64,000 bases of DNA from Mycocentrospora acerina (lineage: Eukaryota > Ascomycota > Dothideomycetes > Pleosporales), in assembly GCA_022701365.1 (NCBI GenBank), contig JAKUHH010000234.1, forward strand, positions 170,991-234,990. Direction: 5' to 3'. Below the pieces are notes generated by a model. The model saw only the letters and a program-made list of their open reading frames with translations, was not told the DNA's origin and made no database searches. Below, piece by piece: positions 45,878 through 56,948 of the stretch (position 1 is the stretch's first letter; every line of letters begins with the position of its first letter). Both the position numbers and the translations under genes were made by a program.

Positions 45878-47964
45878 CCTGTGTCGCTCGGTATGGGATA
45901 GAGAGAGACGTCTGTGTAGAGGTTGAGCAGCAGGTGGTCGCGTGGGCTACAACAAGCAAATACAAGGCCACCCTCCAAAACCAGGTAGCGATTCCGTCAC
46001 AAGGCGCAGTCGATCACTGCCTCAAGGCCAAGGTCTTAACAGCAAAGCAAAGGCTCCGTGGAAGGCGAACCAGGCTAAGGGGATGTTATAACGGTAAGCG
46101 TCGTCTCCCTCGTGCGTCGATTCGCGGGCTGACGTGGACTGCGCACGACGACGAAAGAAAAAGGCAGGGGGGGCCACGCGATTAGGATAATCCGCCTTGC
46201 CAACAACGAAGTAGACTCTCTGCCGATCGAACGTGGAGAAGGGCAAAAACAAAAAATCAAAAGAGGGGAAGAAGCAGTAGCAGCAGCAGTAGCAACAACA
46301 GCAACGGTAGCAGGGAAAGGAAAGAGAAAAAGAGTGACGACAGTTCCCCCTATGGTACCTATCTATGTATCAGAACAGGAAAGGATATTCCGCCATGGAT
46401 TGGGGGCTCAATGGCAGGACAAGCTCCTCCCGGAAAACTAAACTAAATCAAAATGCCCTTTACCGCCCGCCCAGCAAGAAAAACGTCCGAGATTCGTCGC
46501 CGCCTCCTCAAAAGGGGAGATGCTGGGCGAGATGAAACTTGGCTTTGCGATACGCTCCACTTTTCTTCCCATCTCCTCGGCGCCTTCCATCGTCCGCGCG
46601 TAAAGGCCGTTGAGGGACGATGTGCGAACTTTTCGTGCGAGCTCCATCTTTCTCTTTCTCGCTCTCTCGGTCGTATCGCATTGTGTACGACAATCATCCC
46701 CCTATTTAAACAAACTTCCCATCCCCCCCCCCTTCTCTAGCTTCTGATCTCATCTCATCTCATCTGATCTGATATGACATGACATGACACAACAGGGGTC
46801 ACGCGACCACAATGCGCAAGAGTCGCATACGTTGTCGCGTCTTCTGACGTCAGACTGGGCGCTCGGCGCCGGCAGTTGGCATCCGAGCCGGGACGCCTCG
46901 AACGCGGCGCACCGCCATGTGTATGTATGTACCTATGTATATATGTATGTATATATGTGTGCAAGCGGGAACAAACCCTTTCCAGAATATTCCGCTAACA
47001 GCGGATCATCCGGTCTGGCCGTTTTCTCCCACGCGGCTCAATTTTAAACGAACCCTACCAAAATTAACTTTGCATAGACTGTCCATGCTCTGCGTCTTTG
47101 TGTGTGTGTGTGTGTGTGTCTCTCTCTCTCCCTACCACCCTACTAGGAACCGCGGCAGACACCAAGACCGAGCCTTGGCAGCGGAGCAATCGGGATTTAA
47201 TATCGTTTTCCCTTCTCCCTCTGTTTTTTCCCATCTTCAAACATGGATTACCTATCCATTTCCCCCCTCCCCCCCCCTGTTTGCGTTTGGCCGTACGTTC
47301 TAGCTGCCCACCCATCCATCCATCTATCTATTCTTTCCCACAACGGCTTGGCGTCCATGCAATGGATGCGCCGGATGCCAAGATCCCCCTGTTTCGGACC
47401 GTTGGAACGCAGTAGTGCATAATGTGAAGATTACTGATTTGCTTATTTATTCCAACGGTTCCGGCGCCGTTTCGTTGTTGCGAAGTTAAATGCATTGGAG
47501 GGCATTTGGGGGCTCCCCACTATGTGGAGGTAACGTATCCGCAGTAGAAGCAGGGGGGGTTAAATTAAACGGGTAATTTTTTTGGTTGAGTGGAGAACGA
47601 TGGTGATGACGATGAATAACGAGATACGGATACGCGTACGGAAATGGGAATACGTGTACGCTTTGAACTGTGGATTTCGAATAATATGGATTATAGATGT
47701 CGAGGAATCCCCATGCTGTAGTGTGTCGTTGTGTTGGGTAGCTGGGAGATCTGTGATTCAGAGCAATCTTTTCGCATGTAAACTATGTCTGGATTGGAGG
47801 TGAGTTGGCCGCTGCTCCACACATCGCTCTCTCACAACATCTCCCACCAACACCTCAATCCACACACCAAACGATTCAACTCGCGTTGAAGCAAGTAGCA
47901 AAAGTATACATTCCACATCCATATCTACATCCTACCCATCACTTCCACCCACGTCGCACTGCCC
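45878..47964. other. 2.1-kb intergenic space rich in microsatellites
   Basis: Contains AGC/AAC triplets (about 46267-46310), ATCTC/TGACA 5-mers (46746-46790), TATG repeats (46919-46961) and a TG run followed by a CT run (47099-47130). Short ORFs overlap the repeats and lack domains. No gene is supported. Confidence 0.6.
47099..47130. repeat. TG/CT dinucleotide microsatellite
   Basis: About ten TG units pass directly into TC units. Confidence 0.85.
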
Positions 47965-50900
47965 TTACTTCCATTGACTCAATCCCGCCCACGGATCATT
48001 CTGCCCCTGCTGTCCTTGCTGTCCCTGTTGCCCCGGTTGTCCTTGCCTCCCATATCCTCCATATCCATACTCCTGGTTTTGATTCTGCTGGTGCTGGCTC
48101 GGCGGCGGTCCCGGTGGCGGCGGCGGGGGCACGTATCCCTGCGGCAATCCCTGGCCCCACTGGTTCTGCTGTTGCGGAGGCTGTCCCCACTGTTGTTGTT
48201 GCTGCTGTGCCGGGGGTGGTGAGAAGAACTGCTGATGCGCCGGGGGCGAAACAGGATTGTACTGGTGTTGCGCTGGGTTGTATGCCGATTGCTGCGATGA
48301 GGAATGCTGATGCTGATGTTGGTGCTGAGGGTACTGGTTATACGAATCGCGACGCGGAGGTTGTTGCTGTTGAGGCGCGTTGTATCCGTTTGACCCGCCG
48401 TACGACTGTTGAGGTGACATGTAGGGTTGCTGCTGGTTGGTTACAGGGGCATAGCGTGGTGTGACAGGTGGTGAGGCGGCGGGGTTATACGTTTGATGGC
48501 TCGATGTAGATGGGTAACCAGGTGTCGACGATAACGGAGGCGGAATGCTCTTTTTTCTCCCACCACTGCCAGCTGACACAGGAGAACCAGAGGGCTCCAT
48601 AGACATACGTTCCATGAGTTCCTTCAACCGCTGCTGTTCCTGATCTGCGCCTTGAGATTTACTTTGCTCGATCCTTGAGAGAAGTTGTCCGCCTTCTGAG
48701 CGTCTGTTGTTGACAAACGTCTCAACATTCTTGTGCAGGCTCGTCACCGTCTCCTTCATTTCCGAGTAGAACCCTTGTGCGCGCATCAGACCAGCAATAA
48801 GGTCATTGAAACTTTGATACACTCTTCGGTACTTTGTCATAACCGTGTTTCTTTGCCGCGAGAAAGCTTCATACTTGCTCTGTTCAGACCGGACACGCTT
48901 GTCCTTGAGCAGGTCCGAGTAAGTCCGCGTGAGCTCCTTGAGCAAAGAGGATTGTTTGTGATTGGCCTGTAGTATACGATTTTGATGTGGTCGGAACTTT
49001 TCAAGCTCAGCCTTGAAAAGCTGAGACTCCTGATTTGCAATGGCTTTCTTGTTGAGGATGAGAACGTTGGAAATATCGTCAGAATGAACCTGATTGAGTT
49101 AGCAAAGTACAGTCTCTCCCCGAACGGCTGGCAAAAATACCTTTTCCTTGAGATCCTTCAGCACCTGCGTCCGCTCCTTCTTGACGAGGTTGAGTTTCCG
49201 CAGCAAATCCTCAACAGCTCCAATCTGATCTGCAACACTTGGCCCGTCGTCAAAATCATCATCAATGAGGTTACCCTCTGCAGGTTTTGGACTCTTTCCC
49301 TTCATCGCACCCGCCTTGACCATGGCTCTTGAGTACAGCACGTCCGCTTCGTCCGTCTCACCGGCTGACCGCATCTCGTCGAAATCCGCTTCGCACTGTC
49401 GAAATGTGTTGTACAGTTGTGCATCGCTCGAGGCAGCCTCATCAATCGCGTTCCGGTAGTTTCTAATGTCGCTTCGTAATGTGGAGGTTAGACGTGAACT
49501 AGGCTGTTGTGTCCATTCGGCTCCGTACTTGGAGCGCATCTTCTCGCACACACTCTCCTCCATGTCCAGTTGCTTCGTACTCCCGTCAAGCATGGTGGTG
49601 ATCTCTGTTTTATCAGTGTTCAGTTGGTTGAACGCTGAAGTGAATGGCTGATGTCCTGCCAGCTCTTCACACCACTGTCGGAAGTCCTGGTCCACCATCA
49701 TATCCTGATCCATGCCTCCTCTCAGCACATTGAGGCTGTCAGGAAGTTTCAGATAGTCCAAACTTGCCGCCATCTCATCGTTTGCAATTTCGACTCTCTC
49801 GCTTTCCGCTCGAATCAACTTCGCCTTCTCCTCGTCGTACAAACTCGCCGACTCGGTGACTGCCAGGGGTACAATCTTCTGGAAGATATCCGGACCAATG
49901 ATCCTCTGAATATCTTGTCCCTGATACAATTCGCTAACAGGTATCGCTTTTGCCGCAGGTGATTTTGGAATGGGAGACAAAGAAGCCTCATTCGGTACCC
50001 CCTGATGGTAAATAAAATCGTTGTCTTTTGAGAATTCTGCCAATTTCTCTTGCACGTTTGAAAGATGCTTCTTGGTCATTTCTGCCAACACACTTCCAGT
50101 GTCCGAAGCCAGATTGGAGTTTGCGGGAGCAGATGAAGGAAAGCTGTTAGCCGCTCGGTTTGCGTCCTTTGCATGTGTTTCCGCGACCTGCAATCTGCAT
50201 ATGGATACGCCGTGGGAGTTTGCATCGTCATCTGCTAGCGCCTGGTAGTACTGCGCTACCGACGCCATGTAGTTTGCTTTGATCTGCCGCCATTTAGCCC
50301 ACATCCCAAGCCAAAGTGAATGTTGCACCTACCTGACATATCAGTAACCACACCTTCTCGAACACGGCATTTGTAACATTCTCCTGTGCTCCCTCACTGG
50401 CCTGCGTGTACAAAAACGCCGCCTGACTGGCCAATTTTGCCATCAGCCCGACCTTCTTGCCGTCTGCAATCTGCTTTTCCAAAAACACCTCTTGCGCCTG
50501 CGCCAACATAATCGCTATCAAAGTTTTGACCGTTTCTCTGCTTAAATCCGTCGATGGCGCGTGTAAAAAATTCTCGTTGATGTATGTGAACATGCCCGCG
50601 GAGGCCTGGAACGAGTGATATGCCGTCTTGAGCCCAACATCCTCGTGGCGATTCTGATGCGCCGCATGACACGACAGTACGGCGGAAATATTGAAGATGA
50701 TGGACGCCTTCTCGTATGCGAGGGAGTACTGCGCGGTGGGTTTATGTGTAAAGGCGTCGAACCTGTTGAAATTAGCTACTTCCCGTTTCATGTCTATTCA
50801 CACACACATACCAGGTAAAGCTGATCTTGATGTGATTCTCATCCACAGGAAACCTCAGATCCAGCAATTCCAACTGCCCATAGTACCTGTACAGCAGGTC

Positions 50901-51092
50901 CCTCCCCGCGGCGCTGTCCTTCCCTGCGCCCCGCATGTCCTGTCGCAGCCTATTCAGCGTTGCGCATTCCTCCGCATACCGCTCTGGGTCATCGCCATAC
51001 GTAGAGCGGATATATCCCTTCAGCGGCGCAATCCAGTCAATCTCATTTGTTTGCTTGAGCGGCACAGAAATCATTGGGATCTGGGTCGCCAT
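47965..51092 (-). CDS. BRO1: BRO1 (ALIX-like) ESCRT-associated protein
   Basis: Class E vacuolar sorting protein that binds Snf7 on endosomes and recruits the Doa4 deubiquitinase. Exons 51092-50812, 50762-50333, 50283-49141 and 49089-47965 give 992 residues. Introns are 49, 49 and 51 bp. The BRO1 domain (about 1-390) starts near LKQTNEIDWIAPLKGYIRS and includes AQYSLAYEKASIIFNISAVL and AQAQEVFLEKQIADGKKVGL. Splicing joins VWLLICQ to IKANYMASVAQYYQAL. The coiled V-domain (about 400-750) contains LPDSLNVLRGG and the LRKLNLVKKERTQVLKDLKEK helix. A Pro/Gln/Tyr-rich tail ends QNDPWAGLSQWK. It is distinguished from the paralogue PalA/Rim20 by the TYGDDPERYAEECATLNRLR segment. Length is typical. Confidence 0.95.
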
Positions 51093-52218
51093 TGCAGCAG
51101 TTGCGCAGGGGCGGTGGATGTGGGGTGATGGCTGACGGCGGTTGCGAGTAAGCAGCAGTTGGAAGCTAGCCAAGCTGTGATTGAAGACTACTATATATAT
51201 TATTCCGAGCGGTGACCTGCTCGACTCGTCTGCTGCAAGCGTGGGTCCAGCTCGCGGGTTGTGGCGAGATATGTTATGAATGTAGATGCCTGTTACACGC
51301 GTGTCAAAGGCATCTATCTACGGGTTGTATGCACGGACACGGGAACGAGCGTCGGAAGCGGGATGACGTTGCGCGTTTGTCTGCTGGCGGCACTCGTGGC
51401 TCTTTCACCGGCTCACACGTGACTGGGAAAGCAGCATGGGGGGTTCACGTTGTCGTCCAGAAGCTCTGCAGTGAAGCTGGTCGCAGGATTGTGGTGGGCG
51501 GAGAGAGACAGCGAGGTGGCGACGGAGCTGGCTTGTAGTGGTGGTGATGGTGGTTGCACGGTGGATGGACGTTGCTGGGCGGGGCAACCTTGCCAGACGG
51601 TCTGAACTCAACTTCTAATATGCAAGGCACACGGTGCATAAGCAAGCCCCCGCACGACATACCCAAACTCAGCACTCACCAATCCAGCAGTGCATGCAGT
51701 GTCGAATTCAAACCACCGTGAATCGCAGAGTCCATGCAGCGCAGTCACACTCTCGCCGGAATTGAAACTCGACCAGTCAAGTGGCCAGAACACTGCGAGA
51801 CGGCTTGGTGTAAGCGCTGCAACTGACATGGGAATACATCAATAGCTCCAAAGGTCAACACCATTGAAGATCTGGAAGCGAGAATCGATAGCCCAGTCAA
51901 ACTACTAAGCGCCCAGAAAGGGGAGCTTCCTGAAAAAAAAACTCGAGATCAAGGGCGGCAACATATCGCAGTCAGGAGTCCATTGACCGTTTGTCTTATT
52001 GCCAGCATACGTATAGTACAGGTCATAATATACAACAAGCCTGAGTCGAGAGGCTTACCAGCTATTGTAGTACAGGGTCTGTGTCTCCAACATCTAATCA
52101 TAATCAAACTCCAATGCTAAGCGACACCAAAAATGCTACCATGAGGCCTTCTAGCAGACGTGCTGCAGCCGATTACGCCATTCTTACATACTGTACACAT
52201 CAGTCATTCAACACCTGC
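51093..52218. other. intergenic space between BRO1 5' end and MDJ1 3' end
   Basis: Several short ORFs, none with domains. It contains the BRO1 upstream region, with a TATATATATTAT run just before it (about 51190-51203). Confidence 0.55.
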
Positions 52219-53895
52219 TCACACTGACCCAGGCCCCTTTTTCGGGTCGTCATCCTTGCCGTCTGTTCGCGGTGTTCCATCCTCATTCCTCAGATTCTTG
52301 TGTTGCCCCGTAATGTTGTGCCACGCGCTTTTCAAGAACCCTTCGTTCCTGTGATCTTCCTCTGTCTGTGCCTGTGTCTTTCCTCCGCTCATGCCCCCCA
52401 GGTTCATCATTCGCTTGGCGTTTTTGTCACCCATCTCATCAGCCAACATCTCCAGTATCGTTCTTTGGTTCACGCTCAGATACTTGGGCATGTTGACCTT
52501 GAATTCCACCTTCAAGTCACCCTTGCCTCCTCGTCGTCCAGACGACAGGACCTTCATGCCCATTCCTGACAGTGTGACGTGATCGCCTGTTCCGGAGCCG
52601 GTGGGCACCTTGACCATAACCTCACCGTCCAGAGTTGGGATCTTGACTTCACCGCCCAACACGGCAGTAGTGAGAGGAATTGTCGCTGTGTGCAAAATGT
52701 CGCTGCCATTACGCTTGAACTTGGGGTCATTGGCGACTCGAATAAGCACGTAGAGGTCTCCCTTTTGACCCCGCACATTGTCAGAGGACATGGCCTGGCC
52801 TGTGAGCGGAGAGTCGCCTTCGCCACTGACACGGAGTCGCATGCCGTCCTCTACGCCGCCAGGGATGTCAATTGAGATTGTCTTGCGCTCCTTGACGGCA
52901 CCATCACCGCCACATGTACCGCACGACGAGCCACGGGGGATGGCAGACCCACTGCCACCACAGGCAGCGCATGTTGCGCTCATGTGAAAGCCGCCCATGC
53001 TTGTAACTCTTTGCCCCGTTCCGCCGCAGGAGTTACACTCGGAGCGCTTGGCACCCTTCTTCATGCCATTGCCGTGGCACGTCCCGCACTCGACAAGCGG
53101 GGCAATGTGGATTTCCTTCTTGACGCCCTTTGCTGCGTCGAGGAAGGAGATGTTGGTCTGCACTTCGATGTTGTCGCCGACCATGACTTCTTCCTGGAAC
53201 GGGCTGCGCCGTTGGGCTCCACCGCGTCCTCGCCGTCCTCCAGCGAATGCGCCAAATAGGTCCTCAAAGTTGATGTCTTGGAAGCCGCCCTGGAAGCCGC
53301 CAGCGCTCTGCCCACCCCCAAACCCACCAAATCCACCAAATCCTCCGCCAAAGGGATTGCCGCCTGGCCCCGCACCTGCGCCTGCACCTGGATTGAATCC
53401 ACCATTTTGGTCGAATGCTGCCGAGCCGTATGAGTCGTACGCCTTTTTCTTGTCGGCGTCAGAGAGGATTTCGTATGCGGATTGGGCGGCGGAGAACTTT
53501 TCCTTTGCGGTGGGCTCTTTGTTTGTGTCGGGGTGGAACTTCTTCGCTAGGCCGTAGTAGGCCTTTTTGATGTCGGCGGGGGAGGCATTCTTGTCGACGC
53601 CGAGGGTCTTGTAGGGGTCGGACACGGCGTGCGAGCGGGGTGTTGCGTGGAAGAACTGCACATGTCGTGTTAGTATGCTGAGGGGGGTGGGGGGTGCAGA
53701 TACCCCTCCAAGACGTGCACTCACTCGAACAGACTGCGCATGCTGCTGCTGCTTCTGCTTCTGCGCCGCAATGACAGGCCTCTTCAATTGGCCGCGGGAC
53801 GACTGCGATATGTTCCTGCGCTGGCACTGCCGGGTGGCAGAGACGATGCGCGCGGGGGCCACCGTCTTGAACGACAGCGGAGCAGCCAGACTCAT
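52219..53895 (-). CDS. MDJ1: mitochondrial type I J-protein (DnaJ homologue)
   Basis: Co-chaperone of mitochondrial Hsp70 for folding and protection of matrix proteins. Exons 53895-53725 and 53655-52219 give 535 residues. A 69-bp intron (53656-53724; GTGAGT, ACTAAC branch, GTGCAG) has no stop and is in frame, so an unspliced reading of 558 residues is also open. The N-terminus is a basic presequence (SFKTVAPARIVSATRQCQRR). The J-domain begins DPYKTLGVDKNASPADIKKAYY and has the HPD triad in KKFHPDTNK. A Gly/Phe-rich linker follows, then four zinc repeats CGTCHGNG, CNSCGGTG, CAACGGSG, CGTCGGDG, and the two beta-sheet substrate-binding domains (VRGQKGDLYVLIRV). The C-terminal tail is charged. 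Confidence 0.95.
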   Translation of the reverse strand: MSLAAPLSFKTVAPARIVSATRQCQRRNISQSSRGQLKRPVIAAQKQKQQQHAQSVRVSARLGGVSAPPTPLSILTRHVQFFHATPRSHAVSDPYKTLGVDKNASPADIKKAYYGLAKKFHPDTNKEPTAKEKFSAAQSAYEILSDADKKKAYDSYGSAAFDQNGGFNPGAGAGAGPGGNPFGGGFGGFGGFGGGQSAGGFQGGFQDINFEDLFGAFAGGRRGRGGAQRRSPFQEEVMVGDNIEVQTNISFLDAAKGVKKEIHIAPLVECGTCHGNGMKKGAKRSECNSCGGTGQRVTSMGGFHMSATCAACGGSGSAIPRGSSCGTCGGDGAVKERKTISIDIPGGVEDGMRLRVSGEGDSPLTGQAMSSDNVRGQKGDLYVLIRVANDPKFKRNGSDILHTATIPLTTAVLGGEVKIPTLDGEVMVKVPTGSGTGDHVTLSGMGMKVLSSGRRGGKGDLKVEFKVNMPKYLSVNQRTILEMLADEMGDKNAKRMMNLGGMSGGKTQAQTEEDHRNEGFLKSAWHNITGQHKNLRNEDGTPRTDGKDDDPKKGPGSV

Positions 53896-54626
53896 GTTGG
53901 AAAATCAGGGCAAAAGTGGCTAGCGAATGTGATGGCTTCACGATGCACAAATGTCGCTTTCTGGTGTTGACGGGGACGGCGCGGAAACTTTTTGGACTCT
54001 GCCGGCCAGTGCACCAATGACGCGCCGCAGAGACCTCGGTCTTGGTAAGCTTCTGGCATCTTCTTTCACGATGCACCTGTTTCTAGCTTGGCTGTTCACA
54101 GCTGCTCCCGCCCAAAGCTTGGTGCGTAGAGCGGACAGTGCTATCGAGCATTCAAGATACGCTTCGACCACGCGCAGTGGTTGGCGAGTTGGCGTCTCGT
54201 GGGGTAGGCTTGGTTCCAGTCGCGAGCGCGTCCCGAGGTCTGCCGTTTCCACGAGCCCGGCTCGCAAGCCGCACATCACCGCGTCAACTGTGCAATTTGA
54301 AAAAATACAAAGAATGCATTGAATGGCTATGTCCCGTGTCTTTTTATCTAACTGAATCGTTGCCCGTGTAATGCAGAGTTGCTCAATGCCTGTCGGCGAG
54401 CGTCCTCAGTGTTCAGCCTCTGTTTTTTATGCAAGCCGTCCCCATCATTGTACAAATCATATCAGATTACCAAGACGCCTTCCCAATGCCCATGCTCATT
54501 ACGTGTAGTGGTAGTCGGCGGTCGTGCCAGACTGGGGTATCGATGAAGAACTAGCAAAGTGCAACATAGTGCAGGTGTGTGTGTGTGCGTGCGTGTGCGT
54601 GTGCGTGTGCGGCGGATGACGCGATT
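53896..54626. other. intergenic space between MDJ1 5' end and SAP30 3' end
   Basis: No supported ORF. A GT/GC dinucleotide run occupies 54575-54610, just past the SAP30 stop. Confidence 0.6.
54575..54610. repeat. GT/GTGC microsatellite
   Basis: GT units alternate with GTGC units in the 3' flank of SAP30. Confidence 0.85.
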
Positions 54627-55220
54627 CTATCTTCGTTGCGGTGCGAACCGTACTCTAAATTCCTTGTCTGCAACGCATGTCAGTTCGTGATTCTGGCCAG
54701 CCTGAACGTGACGTATGCCCACCTTGGTGTTTTGTCTTGTACAGCCAGTCGACAATGACGTCGGCCTCGGTCACGCCCAGCGCGTTAAAGTTCTTCCTCA
54801 CGGCAAGAGCTAGCTGGTCCTTGTGCACTCTCCTCTTTGGTTTTGGTCGCGCCATCGTGGGCGAAAAACGTCCAATCCCCTGGCTCAGGACGACGTGGCT
54901 GAGAGGGTTCTTGAACGTCGAGGGCGTGTCGAGGCGGTAGGCTCGACGGTAGCTCTGGAGAACGGCAGCGTCTTGCGACGACCACTTCATCTGTACAAGG
55001 CAAAGCACGTTAGCCACCAGCATGCACGACTGTTGGGGAACTCGACCGCGGCACACTTTACATTTGACGAGCTGGTCTCGCTCAGCGTCTGGCCGCTGTG
55101 GGTCGACGCATTGTCGACCTCCTTCAGGCTGCTGCCGTTTGGGGCGTTTGTGCCCTGTAGAGAGTGAAGCTTCTCCTTGAGCTGCTGGGCGTCCTCGTGG
55201 ACACGCTTCGCAGGCGGCAT
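54627..55220 (-). CDS. SAP30: SAP30-like subunit of the Sin3/Rpd3 histone deacetylase complex
   Basis: Exons 55220-55062, 54990-54723 and 54667-54627 give 155 residues. Introns are 71 bp (GTAAAG, GCTAAC, TACAG) and 55 bp (GTGGGC...TGCAG). The N-terminal third is polar (MPPAKRVHEDAQQLKEKL). The Sin3-binding domain follows: VLQSYRRAYRLDTPSTFKNP, SHVVLSQGIGRFSPTMARPK, RRVHKDQLALAVRKNFNALG, EADVIVDWLYKTKHQ, closing after the last splice with DKEFRVRFAPQRR. It is a nuclear corepressor component linking Sin3 to the deacetylase. The short last exon (13 codons) is needed to restore the conserved end; unspliced reading gives an unrelated tail. Confidence 0.92.
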
Positions 55221-56948
55221 GTTAAGGGCGAGAGACCAGTGTGACGGAAAGCAAAAAAGGGACGCCGAGCCTCATATGAGATGTGAGTGTTTTCTGTGAC
55301 TGCGAATGACGCCAGGAATCCCCCGGCGACGAATGGCCTGATGCGGTGAGGAGGAGCAAATTGGCAGGGCGAAAGCGCGCTAGATGACGTCTCGCTCCCT
55401 CGCGCTTTCCGCGTCAAATCCAGGGTCCACTCTAGCGTTCGGCCTCAGCCCTGCAGTCACCCCTTTCTGTCCCCCTTATTCCTCGTCGCAGCAATGGATA
55501 GTGCTATCTTCCTGCATGCATATTCCGCTTGTCAAAACAACCCGCCTCCGCGCTGCATCTGGTCGCGTGTCGCGAGTCCTTGCCTTGTCCCGCCTTGACG
55601 CGTCCACGGGCATCATGACACGTCAAGTTCTCGTCAGGCTGGAGGCGCCTGGTGACACAACGGACTGTGTAGCTTCTACCAAACTTGCTGCTTGGATAAT
55701 CGACGCGTCGGAACTAGCCAGGCAACCTGCACGTGCCCTGGATGTGCTCGGGTTGCCTGATGAACAGGAAGCGAGCGTCGGTGCGGGTTCACAAGGGAAG
55801 AGCAATTTCTGGAAAAAAACGAGTGAACGAAAGGGTACTGGGGACTGCAGTCAAACTAGATTTTGTTTGTTGGCAGAACTTCAGGGTTTCTAGTATTATG
55901 TGTTCCAGCCCATTTCTCGACCTGCAGTAGGCAAAACTCAACTCTATGGTCCTACTGAGCACTGATTGCACTGCTCTTTTCTGGTCGACAACCACAGAGT
56001 CTCATTCTGAGCACACGGCCATGTTCCGAGTGAACCAAATCATTCAAATGTGACTGTCAAATTTTCTTTGACCCTTTTCATGCTCTGTCGAGGTGTAAAG
56101 AATAGTAGAGGACTTACATGAAATTCATTCCTATGCGTTAAACACCAGTTCTGGGGGTGGTACGATCGATATGTCTGCCTTTCTGTAAACATCATCCCTA
56201 AAGTAGAATCAGGGAACAGCTTTGAGTGGCATGTTGATTACCCGCGTCTTACTCGCCTAGCCGGCGAGAGCTATCAAGCCTGACACCATCAAGTTTCGCT
56301 TTGATGTCGAGTTTGAATCTGCGCCGCTATTGCAAATAACACATCTCATTCAGTGTTCATACATCATCATTCGATTACGGACAAGTTTACCATTCACCGT
56401 ATTTAGTTTTGAAATCGCCCTCAAGGATCTACTCATGGTCCTCTCACTTTGAACGGTAATTCAGCATCGCTGATCACAACAGGGAGCTTCTGGCGGCGAG
56501 ATCCAAACACCTCATCCGTATAATTTCGTCAGCTTACACTTCAAGTCGTTTTTCTCACTCACTTCCATTGCGCCCGTAAAACATAACAGTATCTTGCGGC
56601 ATCTATGATACGCTGCCATACGAGTCTGATAGCAGCAAGCATCACCACCTATTAGCAGTTACTTCGTCTCACTCTGTTTTTCAACCTCGAAGTTAAAGTA
56701 TTCTTCCAGTCACTTGTGTAGTTATCTCACCTTCGATCTCAAGCTGAGACTGGTAGGCAGCCGCCACTTTGAGTATTTAAACCTACCTTCGCCTTCAAAC
56801 TTTCTCTTCTCCTCCTCTGCTCTTCACTCGCCTACAATAGCCGACTCACTAAAGTCTCGGAAGCCCACGAACACTCAATACAGACCTCTTTTGGCCTCCG
56901 GTCAGCACGACTTCGCAAGCAAATTTGAGATATACCCAATCTTTCAAC
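55221..56948. other. 1.7-kb divergent intergenic space
   Basis: Upstream of both SAP30 (-) and the DUF6697-like gene (+). An ORF at 55384-55893 (+) is 169 codons long but has no domain or recognisable composition. The final 200 bp before the + gene are CT-rich, like a fungal core promoter. Confidence 0.5.

Noticed and set aside
50294..50332. Reading BRO1 straight through (VGATFTLAWDVG or VQHSLWLGMW)
   Set aside because: These residues come from a 49-bp intron. Splicing restores the conserved CQ-IKANYMASVAQYY sequence.
55384..55893. ORF of 169 codons (+) upstream of SAP30
   Set aside because: No domain, no splice signals, no recognisable composition; likely chance in GC-normal promoter DNA.
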